Of a stretch of 64,000 nucleotides of DNA, positions 42,714-56,155 are shown in pieces. The DNA lies in assembly GCA_028291985.1 (NCBI GenBank), contig JAQGNE010000080.1, positions 1 through 64,000 on the forward strand. The letters run 5' to 3'. The stretch comes from Polaromonas sp. Lineage in GTDB: Bacteria; Pseudomonadota; Gammaproteobacteria; Burkholderiales; Burkholderiaceae_C. The notes under the pieces were generated by a model. It ran no database searches, was not told where the DNA came from, and saw only the letters and a list, made by a program, of their open reading frames with translations. Position 1 is the first letter of the stretch; each line of letters begins with the position of its first letter. The position numbers were made by a program, and so were the translations under genes.

Positions 42714-43912
42714 ATGATTCATATGCCAGACCGTAGCCACCGAAAAGACGCCGCAGGCGCTGATGCACCTCAGGCCAGGCCATCCGTCCCGGCCCTCGCT
42801 CCAAGACGACTTTCACGTGTCCTCGTCGTCGACGATACCGAGGACAACCTCTTCCTGATGACGGACATCCTGTCCGAGTTTTGCGAGCCTTGTGTTGCAC
42901 CTTCCGGTGCGGCTGCCCTCGAAATCGCCATGTCGACCACACCGCCCGACCTGATCCTATTGGACATCATGATGCCGGACATGGACGGTTACGAGGTGTT
43001 GCGGCGGCTTCGGCTTGACCCGGTTGCCGCGGGCATTCCGGTGATTTTTCTAACCGCCTTGAGCAGCGTGAAGGAAGAGCAGTACGGACTTGATCTCGGC
43101 GCGGTGGACTATATTTCCAAGCCCATCAGCCCGCCGCTGGTGGTGGCCCGGGTCAAGGCGCACCTGGAGCGCCATGCCAGCATGCGCCGCCTGGCCAGCC
43201 TGTCGGAGCAGTTGTCGCGTTACCTGGCGCCGCCTATTTACCAGTCCATTTTTGACGGCTCGCGTGCGGCTGAAATCAAGACCCAGCGCAAAAAGCTTTC
43301 GGTATTTTTCTCCGACATCAAGGACTTCACCCGATCGACGGCCAAATGGCAGCCCGAAGACATCACCTTTTTACTCAACAGTTATTTTTCGGAGATGTCA
43401 AAAGTGGTTGCGCAGTTTGGCGGAACACTCGACAAGTTCATCGGAGATGGCATGGTGGTTTTCTTTGGAGACCCACACTCGGGCGGCGTCAGGCATGACG
43501 CGCTGCAGTGCGTGAAGATGGCGATTGCGATGCAGCAGCGCATGGGCCACCTGCATGAGGTCTGGCAGGACATGGGCCTGGACAAATCGTTTGACATCAG
43601 AATCGGCATCAACACCGGATACTGCGATGTCGGCAACTTCGGCAGTGACTACCGCATGGACTACACCATCATCGGGCCCGAGGTGAACCTGGCCGCACGG
43701 CTGGAGCAAGCCACCTGCACCGGCGGCATCCTTATTTCTGCCGCCACACACGCGCTTGTCAAAGGCGGAATCGAGGTGCGCCCTGCCATCGCGGTGGAAG
43801 CAAAAGGCTTTTCCGAGGCGCTGGTGGCCTATCCGGTCGTTGGCCTGCTGCACGCTCCCGGTACCGCTTCGCCCCGTTGTGGCTGGTCCTCTTTGAATTC
43901 AACGGAATCACC

Positions 43913-43916
<4 letters not shown>
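42714..43916 (+). CDS. Response regulator with adenylate/guanylate cyclase domain
   Basis: A 400-aa two-domain regulator. The receiver (about residues 33-155) has '[10 protein letters not shown]', acceptor Asp in '[13 protein letters not shown]' (about 83), Thr in 'IFLTALSS' and Lys in 'YISKPIS'. A linker helix leads to a class III nucleotide cyclase domain (about 190-380). '[11 protein letters not shown]' and '[13 protein letters not shown]' supply the two metal-binding Asp residues, and '[34 protein letters not shown]' is the catalytic end. It should make cAMP or cGMP when phosphorylated. Its stop overlaps the following phosphorelay kinase start (ATGA), which makes that kinase the likely partner. 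Confidence 0.92.
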
Positions 43917-46753
<2,837 letters not shown>

Positions 46754-46784
46754 GATCGCGGCTTAACGGGCCGCCCGGAAGACG

Positions 46785-47651
46785 CTAAGGCCCGTCTGTC
46801 GACAGCGCATGGCTGACATGCTGCGGTATCACCAATTGCCCTCTGGCATTGGGAACAGCCCTGATGTGGATGACAGGTTGCCCAGAAGTCACCCCGCCGT
46901 ACATCGTGGCAAAGGCGATATCGGCCGCGTCACGGCCGGTGGCAAAACGCACAAATCCCATCGGAATCGCTGTGCCGGACGGGTCGAACAGATACCAGCG
47001 GTCGCCCAGAAAAACCTCGACGTAGGCGTGATAGTCAGGTGGTCCCAATGCCGGGTCGGCGCCGTAATCCATGCCGCTGGCCATGCGAGCCGGCAGGTTG
47101 GAGGCGCGGCACAGTGCGGTCATCACATGGGCAAAGTCCCGGCAGACGCCCGTTCGCTCGATCAGGGTGTCCAGCGCAGAGGTAGTGCTGGTGCTGGTGT
47201 TGCTCTGAAAGCTGACATGCTCCTGCACCCAGTCGCACACCGCTCTGGCGCGGCTGTAACCCATCGGTAAATGCCCGAACTGCCGGCTGGCCAGGGTCAG
47301 CAGCCGGTCTGACTGGCAATAGCGGCTGGGATACAGATAAGGCAGAACCGGGCCGGGCACCGCCAGCGGACCCAACTCGCCCAGTTGCGCAGGTTGAGCC
47401 TCGAAGTGGATCAGGTCTACCGTTGCCGCATAGCGCACACGCAGATGGCCGCCCGCTGCACGCAGGCGCAGCGTGCGGCCTTGGGTTGCTGGATCGGTGT
47501 ATTCGGTTTTCGGCACATCCTGGCTGATGTCCAGCGACTCGCTGACCACTGTCTGCCGGCTGGTGCGGGCAGCCTGTATGTTGAAGATGAAGTCTGCGCC
47601 GGGTGCGGCAACCTCGTAGTCCAGTTGTGTGGAAAATTCAAGCCTGACCAT
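46785..47651 (-). CDS. Transglutaminase-like cysteine protease family protein
   Basis: A 288-aa bacterial transglutaminase-like protein. The N-terminal beta domain ('FSTQLDYEVAAPGADFIFNIQAAR') is the usual partner of this family. The catalytic triad is readable: Cys in 'ERTGVCRDFAHVMTALCRA', His in 'DYHAYVEVFLGDRW' and Asp in 'YLFDPSGTA'. There is no signal peptide. Such proteins are thought to act as cysteine proteases or amidases, but substrates are unknown. The gene sits downstream of, and on the same strand as, the ECF sigma/anti-sigma pair, separated by about 330 bp. Confidence 0.9.
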   Translation of the reverse strand: MVRLEFSTQLDYEVAAPGADFIFNIQAARTSRQTVVSESLDISQDVPKTEYTDPATQGRTLRLRAAGGHLRVRYAATVDLIHFEAQPAQLGELGPLAVPGPVLPYLYPSRYCQSDRLLTLASRQFGHLPMGYSRARAVCDWVQEHVSFQSNTSTSTTSALDTLIERTGVCRDFAHVMTALCRASNLPARMASGMDYGADPALGPPDYHAYVEVFLGDRWYLFDPSGTAIPMGFVRFATGRDAADIAFATMYGGVTSGQPVIHIRAVPNARGQLVIPQHVSHALSTDGP

Positions 47652-47983
47652 GGAATGCTTTCGTGCGGGTGGGATGAGCCCTGCCGGGTGCGCCAGGCAA
47701 GAGGTTGCAGGCGGCAGCGGTCAGCATGGGGCGGTTGCCCCGCAGGCAGACCCGGTGCGGTGAGCGTCAGCCCTGATTGGGCCAGCAAATCCGTCGTGGG
47801 CCAAAGGCTGGCGAATAGTCCTGAAGCGACTTCGCGAAAAGCGCTGACGCAGCCGGCGTGCAAGGGCCTACAGCAGCGCCGCAGCAATGCCGTTTGCTAC
47901 GGTTATTGCAGCGCATACCACTCGATGGCATTGGGCTGCAGCGCTTTTTATGCTTAAACACAGCCTGCCCTCCAGCGTAAGGG
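47652..47983. other. Gap of about 330 bp between the transglutaminase and anti-sigma genes
   Basis: I see no gene or clear signal. 'ggcattgggctgcagcgctttttatgc' is the only T-rich stretch. The short minus-strand ORF in the region has no recognisable domain. Confidence 0.4.
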
Positions 47984-48796
47984 TCAGGTGATCTTGACAG
48001 CCCGCCCGATGAACTGGATCGGGCCCGTGGGCCGGTTCAGCGGAGATCCATTGAGCGGCTCCAGCGTCAGCTCAAACAGCTGGTTGGGCTGCAGCGGCGG
48101 CAGCTTGTCCAGCGGAATTCTTACCGTCTCGCCGGGTTTGACGAGGCCGAGCGAAACCGGCCCGTTCCAGTTGTCACCCTTGGTCCAGAACTGCAGCGAC
48201 TTTTCTGCCGGCACCGCGGTGGTGGCCAGCGGAATCAGGTTGATATCCCTGGCACCGCTGGCCTGCACCACCCAGCCGGGCGCCTTATCCTGGGGCGCTA
48301 CCAGCACCACCACATATTGCGGCAGCGGCGGAGCGGCCACGCGCGTGACCAGCACGGCAGCCAGCACACAGGCGGCTGCAAATCCGCCACCAGCCAGACC
48401 GCGCCACAGCTTGAGGTTGTCCCACCAGCCGACAGCCGGTGTTGCGGCGATCTTGCGTCGGCCATCCGGCGAAGCTGCGCTGCTCGTGCGGGCGCGAGCG
48501 GGCGGGCCGTCGGTTGCGGGCGCCGACGCTGCAGCTGATGCTGGCATCGCCTGCACCAGGCTGCCTTCGATACGTTGCCACAACAGCTCCGAAGGCTCGA
48601 CCGGGTCGGCCAGTGCTGTCAGCGGCAGCAGGCGATCCTGCCATTCATGCACCGCCGTGCGCAAAGCCTCGTCGCCTGACAGGCGCAGCTCAACCTCGCG
48701 CCGGCGGGCCACGGGCAAGGTGCCCAGCACGTATTCTGTGGCGAGATCGTCCAGGCTGTCGCCCTCGGGTGCGGTGCTGCCGGTCATGCCATGCAC
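47984..48796 (-). CDS. Anti-sigma factor (RskA/ChrR-like, membrane-anchored)
   Basis: A 270-aa anti-sigma factor. The N-terminal domain 'LATEYVLGTLPVARRREVELRLSGDEALRTAVHEWQDRLLPL' is a zinc-less anti-sigma fold that should bind the ECF sigma factor. A single membrane helix follows ('LAGGGFAAACVLAAVLVTRVAA', about 132-155). The C-terminal RskA domain is periplasmic ('YVVVLVAPQDKAPGWVVQASGARDINLIPL', 'FELTLEPLNGSP'). It overlaps the sigma gene by 13 bp, as expected for a paired system. Release of the sigma factor would need a periplasmic signal; the stimulus is not evident. Confidence 0.9.
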   Translation of the reverse strand: MHGMTGSTAPEGDSLDDLATEYVLGTLPVARRREVELRLSGDEALRTAVHEWQDRLLPLTALADPVEPSELLWQRIEGSLVQAMPASAAASAPATDGPPARARTSSAASPDGRRKIAATPAVGWWDNLKLWRGLAGGGFAAACVLAAVLVTRVAAPPLPQYVVVLVAPQDKAPGWVVQASGARDINLIPLATTAVPAEKSLQFWTKGDNWNGPVSLGLVKPGETVRIPLDKLPPLQPNQLFELTLEPLNGSPLNRPTGPIQFIGRAVKIT

Positions 48797-49395
48797 TCCT
48801 TGAGCGTACCCATGCCGCGCTTGATCCAGGCCTTGACAGTACCGAGCGGGGTTTGCGTGCGCTGGGCTATCTCACCATGAGAGCAGCCGTCCACATAGGC
48901 ATACAAGATGCAATTGCGGCGCGCTGGCTCGAGCCGCGACAGGCAATCATGCAAACGGCCAAAGCTGGCGCGCGACTCGAAGGCTTCCACCAGACCGGCA
49001 TGGGCGTCCATCGCGTGCTGTGCGTCCAGCGCTTCGGCGGTTTCTTCATCGACGCCGACTTCGCGCGCACCGTCGCGCACCGCATTCAGGGCCAAGTTTC
49101 GCACCACGCTGTAGATCCAGCCACGGCCGGAGCCACGGCCTGCGTCGAATGTGCCGGCTTTGGTCCAGATATTCATGAAGGCGTCGTGCAACACATCTTC
49201 GGCCTGCTGGCGCTGGCGCACGATGCGCAGGGCCACGCCCAGAAGATGCCGGCTCTCCTGAAGATAGAGCCGCTGCAGGGCGCGCTGATCGCCGTCGGCG
49301 CAGTCCCGCAGGGCCTGCTCGTAGTCGAAGTCTGGCGCAGCAACAGTTGCAGGTATCAAAGGCGGCTCCAACATGGGCACCGGACACACCGGCAC
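48784..49395 (-). CDS. RNA polymerase ECF sigma factor
   Basis: A 203-aa extracytoplasmic-function sigma factor. Region 2 covers 'ALQRLYLQESRHLLGVALRIVRQRQQAEDVLHDAFMNIWTKAGTFD' followed by 'GWIYSVVRNLALNAVRD'. Region 4 covers 'LSRLEPARRNCILYAYVDGCSHGEIAQRTQTPLGTVKAWIKRGMGTLKECM', including the -35-binding helix. The first 25 residues are unconserved and Met8 may be the real start. The anti-sigma gene overlaps downstream. The DUF3455 lipoprotein gene lies upstream on the same strand, about 280 bp away, and is often found with this sigma type, so it may be a target. Confidence 0.93.
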   Translation of the reverse strand: MPVCPVPMLEPPLIPATVAAPDFDYEQALRDCADGDQRALQRLYLQESRHLLGVALRIVRQRQQAEDVLHDAFMNIWTKAGTFDAGRGSGRGWIYSVVRNLALNAVRDGAREVGVDEETAEALDAQHAMDAHAGLVEAFESRASFGRLHDCLSRLEPARRNCILYAYVDGCSHGEIAQRTQTPLGTVKAWIKRGMGTLKECMA

Positions 49396-49675
49396 AGGCT
49401 CACAAAAAGCCCGGATCGCCTGTCGAGGACGCCCCGGGCCCTGCTGCTTCGGATGTTATACGACGCCAGGCTGCCGCAACCGCACAGCCCAGGCCTCTGC
49501 ATCATCAGCCCGCTGCCAGCGTCTGCGCCACAAGCTCGCGCACGGCTTGCGGATGCAGTGAGCAACTTGCCGCCCTGTTGCACGGTGCCGGCCATTACCC
49601 ACCCACCACCAAACAGCTGCTGCGGTAGGGCTTCAGAGGAAACGGTCAGGATTGACCGTGGCCCCCAGCGGCTGG

Positions 49676-50230
49676 TCAGGCGGCTTTCCAGAAGATGTAG
49701 TCGGCCTGGTACTTGACGATTTCCTTGGCGCCCTTGTTGCTGGCGGTGCAGGCCGTGGCAGGTGCAACGCCGCCCTTCAGGGCCACGCGCTGGATATAGC
49801 TCACGCCGGACATGGCGCCGGTGCCAACGGCGGGGTTGGCCTTGACCAGCTGAAACGGCAGGTTGCCGGTGCCGGATGGCGCAACTGCCAGTTGCGTGGC
49901 GGTGATCTTGGAGCCGTCCATGGCTTCCCAGGTGGCTGGTGGACCGTAGTATTTGCCGACCTGCTTGCCGCTGCGGTCATTGAGCGCGGCGTTGGGGCCG
50001 ACAAACACCCACTCGGTGATGCCCGGCGAATTAGCCTTGTCGCGGCACTCATAGGTGATCTCGCCCACACCGACGGTTTCCAGCGCCACCCGGTTGCCTG
50101 CCGGAACCTTGATGGTGTCGGGCAGGCTGTCCTGCACAAACATCGGCGTTGCCGGCGCCATCGAGCTGCAGGCGCCGAGCAGGGCTGCGGCAGAGGCGAC
50201 GGCAATGAGGGAAAGGCGTTTGAAAACCAT
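49676..50230 (-). CDS. DUF3455 domain lipoprotein
   Basis: A 184-aa lipoprotein. The track ORF begins at 50566, but ATG 50230 with 'tttggag' upstream gives a clean signal peptide 'MVFKRLSLIAVASAAALLGACSS' with lipobox LGAC. The mature domain is the DUF3455 type: 'VPAGNRVALETVGVGEITYECR', 'WVFVGPNAALNDRSGKQVGKYYGPPATWEAMDGSKITATQ' and 'VSYIQRVALKGGVAPATACTASNKGAKEIVKYQADYIFWKA'. The function of the family is not known. It is upstream of the ECF sigma/anti-sigma pair on the same strand and may be part of its regulon. Confidence 0.9.
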   Translation of the reverse strand: MVFKRLSLIAVASAAALLGACSSMAPATPMFVQDSLPDTIKVPAGNRVALETVGVGEITYECRDKANSPGITEWVFVGPNAALNDRSGKQVGKYYGPPATWEAMDGSKITATQLAVAPSGTGNLPFQLVKANPAVGTGAMSGVSYIQRVALKGGVAPATACTASNKGAKEIVKYQADYIFWKAA

Positions 50231-50597
50231 GGGCTTCTCCAAAGAAGAGTTAAAAGTTGCTTGAAAACAGGACAGCGTCAGGACACGGTTTGAACAGCTG
50301 CTGCAGGTACTACACAAGAGCTGCCAGTTTGGATGCACCTGAGGGCAAATTTTTTGGCTTTTTCCTGTCCGGGCGTCTGTCCGGATGCCGAAACCTGCCG
50401 ACAGCCAGCAATTGGCCCGGTTTTTGAAGCTTTCCCGACGCCCGGCCGCTGCTGTCATGCGCCAGGTCCGCCAGCCAGGCACGCCAGAAAACCCACGGCC
50501 CGTGACACGCCGGGCGACACAGCCGGTCGATATGTGCCGACAGCGCCTTGCGACCCTGCTGCGCAAGGCACCAGCTGCCAGGCTTTAAGTTAAGCCG
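50231..50597. other. Gap of about 370 bp between the DUF3455 gene and the SGNH pseudogene
   Basis: The region should hold the promoter of the DUF3455 gene. I see no gene, hairpin or repeat that stands out; two overlapping plus-strand track ORFs here have no recognisable features. Confidence 0.4.
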
Positions 50598-51365
50598 ATG
50601 AAATCAGAAGCCCTACCTGCCCGCCATAAGCCCTTCACCGCCCTCGCCCGGCACGGTTTGCAGGGCGCACAGCCGCATCGCTCGAGCGACGGCGCAGGCG
50701 CCGCCGGTATGGTGGGGCTGGCTGCACTGCTGGTGATGGGCGCGGGCGCCTGTGCGGCCTGGCGCATCCGGCAAGCGATCAGGCTGTGTGCCGGCAGCAG
50801 GGTATTTGAGGCCAACCCGCCGCATGCCACCGCCCGCCTGCTGGTGGTGGGCGACAGCACGGCGGTCGGCACGGGCGCTACATCGCCCGCAGCCAGCATT
50901 GCCGGCCTGATCGCGCGGCGCCATCCTGATGTGGCCATCGACAACCGTGCGCACAACGGCGTCCGTTTTGCCGATGTGTTGAGGCAGCTGGATCAGCCGC
51001 AGGCTGCGCTTTGATATGGTGCTGATTCTGGGAGGCCGCAACGATGTGATACGCATGACGCCGGTGAGCGAGCTGCAGACGCAGGTCGAGCAGTCCTTGC
51101 AACTGGCCCGCCAGCTGGCTGACACCGTGATCATCATGCCGGCCGGAAACGTCGGCAATTGCCCGTTTTTCTTCGTGCCCTTCAGCTGGCTGATGACGCG
51201 GCGTTCACGGCGTCTGCATGGTATTGCGCGGCGGGCTGCGGCATCGAGCGGCGCGATTTACGTCAATGGGACAAGGACAGGGACGTCGACCCGTTTGTGC
51301 AGGAGGCCAGTCGCCTCCACGCGCCGGACGGACTGCACCCGATGCTATTTATTCGATAGCTGCCA
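50598..51365 (+). pseudogene. Frameshifted SGNH/GDSL hydrolase
   Basis: Three overlapping frames together give one SGNH hydrolase. The first frame holds 'ARLLVVGDSTAVGTGATSPAASIAGLIARRHPDVAIDNRAHNGVRFADVL' with the GDS catalytic Ser. Near 51000 the reading moves to 'RFDMVLILGGRNDVIRMTPVSELQTQVEQSL...TVIIMPAGNVGNCPFFFVPFSWLM' with GGND. Near 51265 it moves again to 'DKDRDVDPFVQEASRLHAPDGLHP' with the catalytic Asp and His. Two frameshifts therefore break a gene of about 240 aa. Its end runs into an R1 repeat. Sequencing error is possible, but two shifts plus a lost C-terminus favour a true pseudogene. Confidence 0.75.
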
Positions 51366-51406
51366 GTCCTTTATATACAAGGTCTATAGCCCTAAAATAC
51401 TTGAAT
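51343..51406 (+). repeat. R1 repeat copy 8
   Basis: 'gctatttattcgatagctgcc' followed by 'aaggtctatagccctaaaatacttgaa' fits the R1 layout. It lies where the broken SGNH hydrolase gene ends, next to the broken SDR gene. Confidence 0.7.
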
Positions 51407-51466
51407 ATTGCTCCCCGCCGGTTGCCGCGGCGCCAGCCTGACACCGGCCGGCAGCCGGCTCAATAC

Positions 51467-51870
51467 GGCAGCGTCTTGCACGGCCCTGTTTTGGCCAGCA
51501 GGGGCAAAAAATGCTTCATCACCAGCGCCGGGCCTATCGTGTTGATGGCGAACACATGCTGCAGGTAGTCTGCGTCCAGATTCGCCAGGCTTCGCTCGGG
51601 CTGGCCTTGCGGGCCGTGCAGAAAGCCGCTGGCCACGATCAGGGCACGAAGCTGCAGTTTTCGGCGCTGCACAACGCTGCTACGCCCTGCGCGGCGGCTG
51701 AGATGCTCTGTGCATCCAGGTAATCCGGTAATCCAGGTGCATGTCGCTGTGCCGCCCCAGGCCCAGCACACGAGCGTAGGCGCCCTGCTGCGCAAACTGT
51801 GCCAGCAGCGCGTGCCCCAGGCCGCCGCCTGCACCCGCCACCACGGCAAGACCAGCGCTCAGCCCCCGTC
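51467..51870 (-). pseudogene. Truncated, frameshifted short-chain dehydrogenase (SDR)
   Basis: On the minus strand one frame reads 'ALVVAGAGGGLGHALLAQFAQQGAYARVLGLGRHSDMHLDYRI', a Rossmann GxGGGLG nucleotide site. A second frame then reads 'ALIVASGFLHGPQGQPERSLANLDADYLQHVFAINTIGPALVMKHFLPLLAKTGP', an SDR strand-4/helix-5 region of the C-factor-like type. The expected catalytic Tyr-x3-Lys part is absent, so the gene is both shifted and truncated. It converges on the SGNH pseudogene. The track ORF 51460-51849 mixes both parts. Confidence 0.65.
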
Positions 51871-51902
51871 AGTCATGCCTTGCCCAAGGAGGCGGCCACC
51901 GG

Positions 51903-53333
<1,431 letters not shown>

Positions 53334-53438
53334 GCCCGGATTATCGTGACCCCAACACTTTCAGGGCCTTGTTGGCGAGCAGCCTGCACGCACGCTAAGC
53401 TGGCTGGTTTCAAACCTCACGCGCCCCGCCTTCAAATT

Positions 53439-53500
53439 GCTATTTAATATATAGCTGAATCCCCTCGCCTATATTGGGCTGTAAGCCTTTTTGACTTCAA
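53439..53500 (+). repeat. R1 repeat copy 9
   Basis: 'gctatttaatatatagct' followed by 'tattgggctgtaagcctttttgacttcaa' is a well-preserved R1 copy. It ends at the very start of the PAP2 phosphatase ORF, so it forms that gene's leader. Confidence 0.75.
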
Positions 53501-53516
53501 AGTGGAACACCTGTCC

Positions 53517-54347
53517 ATGCTGGAACCTGACTCTCCCAACGTCCTGAGCGCCACCATCTGGGCGGCTACGCACGCCCTGCCGGTGTTCGGCGCCATGCTG
53601 GTGCTGCTCTTGCTTTGCGTAGCCACCCTCTGGCTGCTGACGCGGCGCTACGGCGTGCATCACGAGACCAGCGCCTTTCCACCGCTGGCCTATCTGATCG
53701 CTTACCTGGCGTCGGGCTTTGCACTCATGACAGCAGCAGCCTCCCTGTTTGCAGAGGTAGCCGAAAACGTGGGCGACGGCAGCAAGCTCGGCCAGCTGGA
53801 CCTGGTTTTTTCCAACACGGTTGCAGCTCATGTGTCCCAGGCCACGCTGCAGGTTTTTGCAATGCTGACGCGCCTGGGCGACCCACTGGTGCTGGGCATC
53901 TGCGGCGCCGTGGTGGCGCTGGTATTGATCTGGCAGCGCCACTACCTGCTGTGCGCAGCATGGGCGTTGGCCGCCGGTGGCAACGCCCTGCTGAACCCCA
54001 CCCTGAAAATCATTTTTGCCCGCGCCCGGCCGGTGCATGAGAACGGCCTGGCGCATGCCACCGGCTACAGCTTTCCCAGCGGCCATTCATCCGGCTCGGT
54101 GGTGGTGTACGGCATGCTGGCCTATGTACTGGTAAAGCTGCTGCCTGCGCGCTGGTCGGCGGCACGCCTGCCGGTGGTACTGGCAGCCACGGCGCTTGCC
54201 TACTCGGTGGGTTGCAGCCGGGTGTTTTTGCAGGTTCACTTTGCCAGCGATGTGCTGGCGGGTTTTGCTTCCGGGGCGACCTGGCTGGTGATGTGTATCG
54301 TTGCTGTGGAGCTGGTGCTCTGGCGGCAGCGGCGAATGCTGCAGTAG
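53517..54347 (+). CDS. PAP2-family membrane phosphatase
   Basis: A 276-aa PAP2 phosphatase with about six membrane helices, probably acting on lipid phosphates or undecaprenyl pyrophosphate on the outer face of the inner membrane. The three catalytic motifs are intact: 'KIIFARARP' (KxxxxxxRP), 'YSFPSGHSSGS' (PSGH) and 'CSRVFLQVHFASDVLAG' (SRxxxxxHxxxD). I prefer ATG 53517; the track start GTG 53502 would add five residues and touches the R1 repeat. Length is slightly above that of minimal PAP2 enzymes because of extra N-terminal helices. Confidence 0.92.
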   Translation: MLEPDSPNVLSATIWAATHALPVFGAMLVLLLLCVATLWLLTRRYGVHHETSAFPPLAYLIAYLASGFALMTAAASLFAEVAENVGDGSKLGQLDLVFSNTVAAHVSQATLQVFAMLTRLGDPLVLGICGAVVALVLIWQRHYLLCAAWALAAGGNALLNPTLKIIFARARPVHENGLAHATGYSFPSGHSSGSVVVYGMLAYVLVKLLPARWSAARLPVVLAATALAYSVGCSRVFLQVHFASDVLAGFASGATWLVMCIVAVELVLWRQRRMLQ

Positions 54348-54472
54348 GCAACAGGTTTCGAACCGGCTTGAAACGCCTTGTCGTGAACTCTTCTCCACGG
54401 GTGTGGCAAAGCTCGCAGGCAAAAGACGCACGTGGTTCAGACAGACCCTTGACCGGTCAGGTGCATCCTCAT

Positions 54473-54496
54473 TCGCAATCGCAATCGCAATCGCAA
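54473..54496 (+). repeat. Hexanucleotide tandem repeat (tcgcaa x4)
   Basis: Four perfect copies of 'tcgcaa' in a row, about 80 bp before the glutathione reductase start. It is in non-coding sequence, so slippage would change promoter or leader spacing, not reading frame. Confidence 0.85.
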
Positions 54497-54574
54497 CTGA
54501 TATTGAGCACAGACGCTTGTCGGCTCCCGGTGTTAACGTAACCCCTCAAAAGCCATCAGAACCAGGACACACCC

Positions 54575-55942
54575 ATGCACACTTTCGACTTCGACCTCTT
54601 CGTCATTGGCGGCGGCAGCGGCGGCGTTCGGGCGGCCCGCATGTCGGCGCAGCGCGGCGCGAAGGTGGGCCTGGCCGAGGTGTCAGACATGGGCGGAACC
54701 TGCGTCAACCTGGGTTGCATTCCCAAAAAGCTCTACAGCTACGCAGCCCATTTTTCGGAAAGCTTTGAAGAGTCGCACGGCTTTGGCTGGGTCGGCGAGG
54801 CGCCCACCTTGAACTGGGACATGCTCAAGTCCAACCGCGCACGCGAGATTGCCCGCCTCAACGGCATCTATGTGCAGTTGCTCAAAAGCGCGGGCGTGAA
54901 GATCATCAACGGCTGGGCGCGGCTGGTTGATGCGCAGACGGTTGAGGTGGATGGCCAGCGCTACAGCGCCAAGCATATTCTGGTCGCAACCGGCGGCAAG
55001 CCCAGCCTGCCCGACTTGCCCGGGATTGAACATGCGGTCAGCTCCAACGCCATGTTCGACCTGTCGCCTTTTCCGAAGCGCCTGCTGGTGGTGGGCGGCG
55101 GCTATATCGCCTGCGAATTCGCCTCCATTTTCAATGGACTCGGCTCCAGCGTGACGCAGCTCTACCGCGGCCATCAGGTGCTGCGCGGATTCGATGAGGA
55201 TGTGCGCGCCTTCATCGCTGGCGAACTGGAAAAAAGCGGCGTCAACATCCGGCTGAACACCGATGTCGCCGCCATTGAGCAGCGCGGCGATGGGCTGCGG
55301 GTGCAGCTGATTGACGGCAGCCACACCACCGTTGATACCGTGCTCTTTGCCACCGGCCGCGTTCCGCTGGTTGAGGGCCTGGGCCTGGATACGGCGGGCG
55401 TGAAGCAAAACGCCGCCGGCGCGATCGAGGTCAACGAGCGCTACCAGACCTCGGTGCCATCGATTTATGCGGTTGGCGATGTCACCGCACGGGTGCAGCT
55501 GACGCCGGTGGCCCTGGCGGAAGCCATGGCGGTAGTGGACGACCTCTTTGGCCCTCCACCAGGCAAGCAACCGCGCGGCATGAGCTATGACTTCATTCCG
55601 ACGGCAGTTTTTACCCATCCCAACATCGGAACGGTCGGCTATTCAGAAGCCGATGCGGCCGACAAGCTGGGCAAGATCACGATTTACAAAAGCAATTTCA
55701 AGGCGCTCAAGCACACCCTGAGCGGCAGCACTGAACGCACCTTCATGAAGCTGATCGTCGAGGACGCAACAGACCGCGTGGTGGGCCTGCACATCGTCGG
55801 CGCAGATGCGGGCGAGATCGTGCAGGGCTTTGCAGTGGCCATGAAGGCAGGCGCGACCAAGGCGGTCTTTGACAGCACCATCGGCATTCACCCCACCATG
55901 GCGGAAGAGTTTGTGACGATGCGTGACCCGTTCAAACCCTAG
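54575..55942 (+). CDS. gor: Glutathione-disulfide reductase
   Basis: A 455-aa FAD flavoprotein that reduces glutathione disulfide with NADPH in the cytoplasm. The FAD site is 'FDLFVIGGGSGGVRAAR'. The redox-active disulfide is 'GGTCVNLGCIPKKLYSYAA'. The NADPH domain has 'LVVGGGYIACEFASIFNGLGSSVTQLYRGHQVLRGFD', whose Arg residues are typical for NADPH rather than NADH. 'IYAVGDVT' and the catalytic 'GIHPTMAEEFVTM' (His-Glu pair) complete the set. Length matches Gor. It is preceded by a tandem hexamer repeat and appears to be a single-gene unit. Confidence 0.96.
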   Translation: MHTFDFDLFVIGGGSGGVRAARMSAQRGAKVGLAEVSDMGGTCVNLGCIPKKLYSYAAHFSESFEESHGFGWVGEAPTLNWDMLKSNRAREIARLNGIYVQLLKSAGVKIINGWARLVDAQTVEVDGQRYSAKHILVATGGKPSLPDLPGIEHAVSSNAMFDLSPFPKRLLVVGGGYIACEFASIFNGLGSSVTQLYRGHQVLRGFDEDVRAFIAGELEKSGVNIRLNTDVAAIEQRGDGLRVQLIDGSHTTVDTVLFATGRVPLVEGLGLDTAGVKQNAAGAIEVNERYQTSVPSIYAVGDVTARVQLTPVALAEAMAVVDDLFGPPPGKQPRGMSYDFIPTAVFTHPNIGTVGYSEADAADKLGKITIYKSNFKALKHTLSGSTERTFMKLIVEDATDRVVGLHIVGADAGEIVQGFAVAMKAGATKAVFDSTIGIHPTMAEEFVTMRDPFKP

Positions 55943-56155
55943 CCGCTGAGCCGGATCCGGATCGCAGATCGCAGATCGCGCGCAGCTCAGCGTAAGCTCC
56001 CGCCAGCGGCGCCTCGCTGCACAAAAAGTCAACTGCGGCAAGCTCGACAGCACATCGTGCCATGTGGGTTTTGATGTCAGTTTTCAGGCCTTGAACGGCA
56101 GCCGCGCTGCAGACTGCCCAAGGCATGACCGGCATGGCGGCGTGCACAATAAGCC

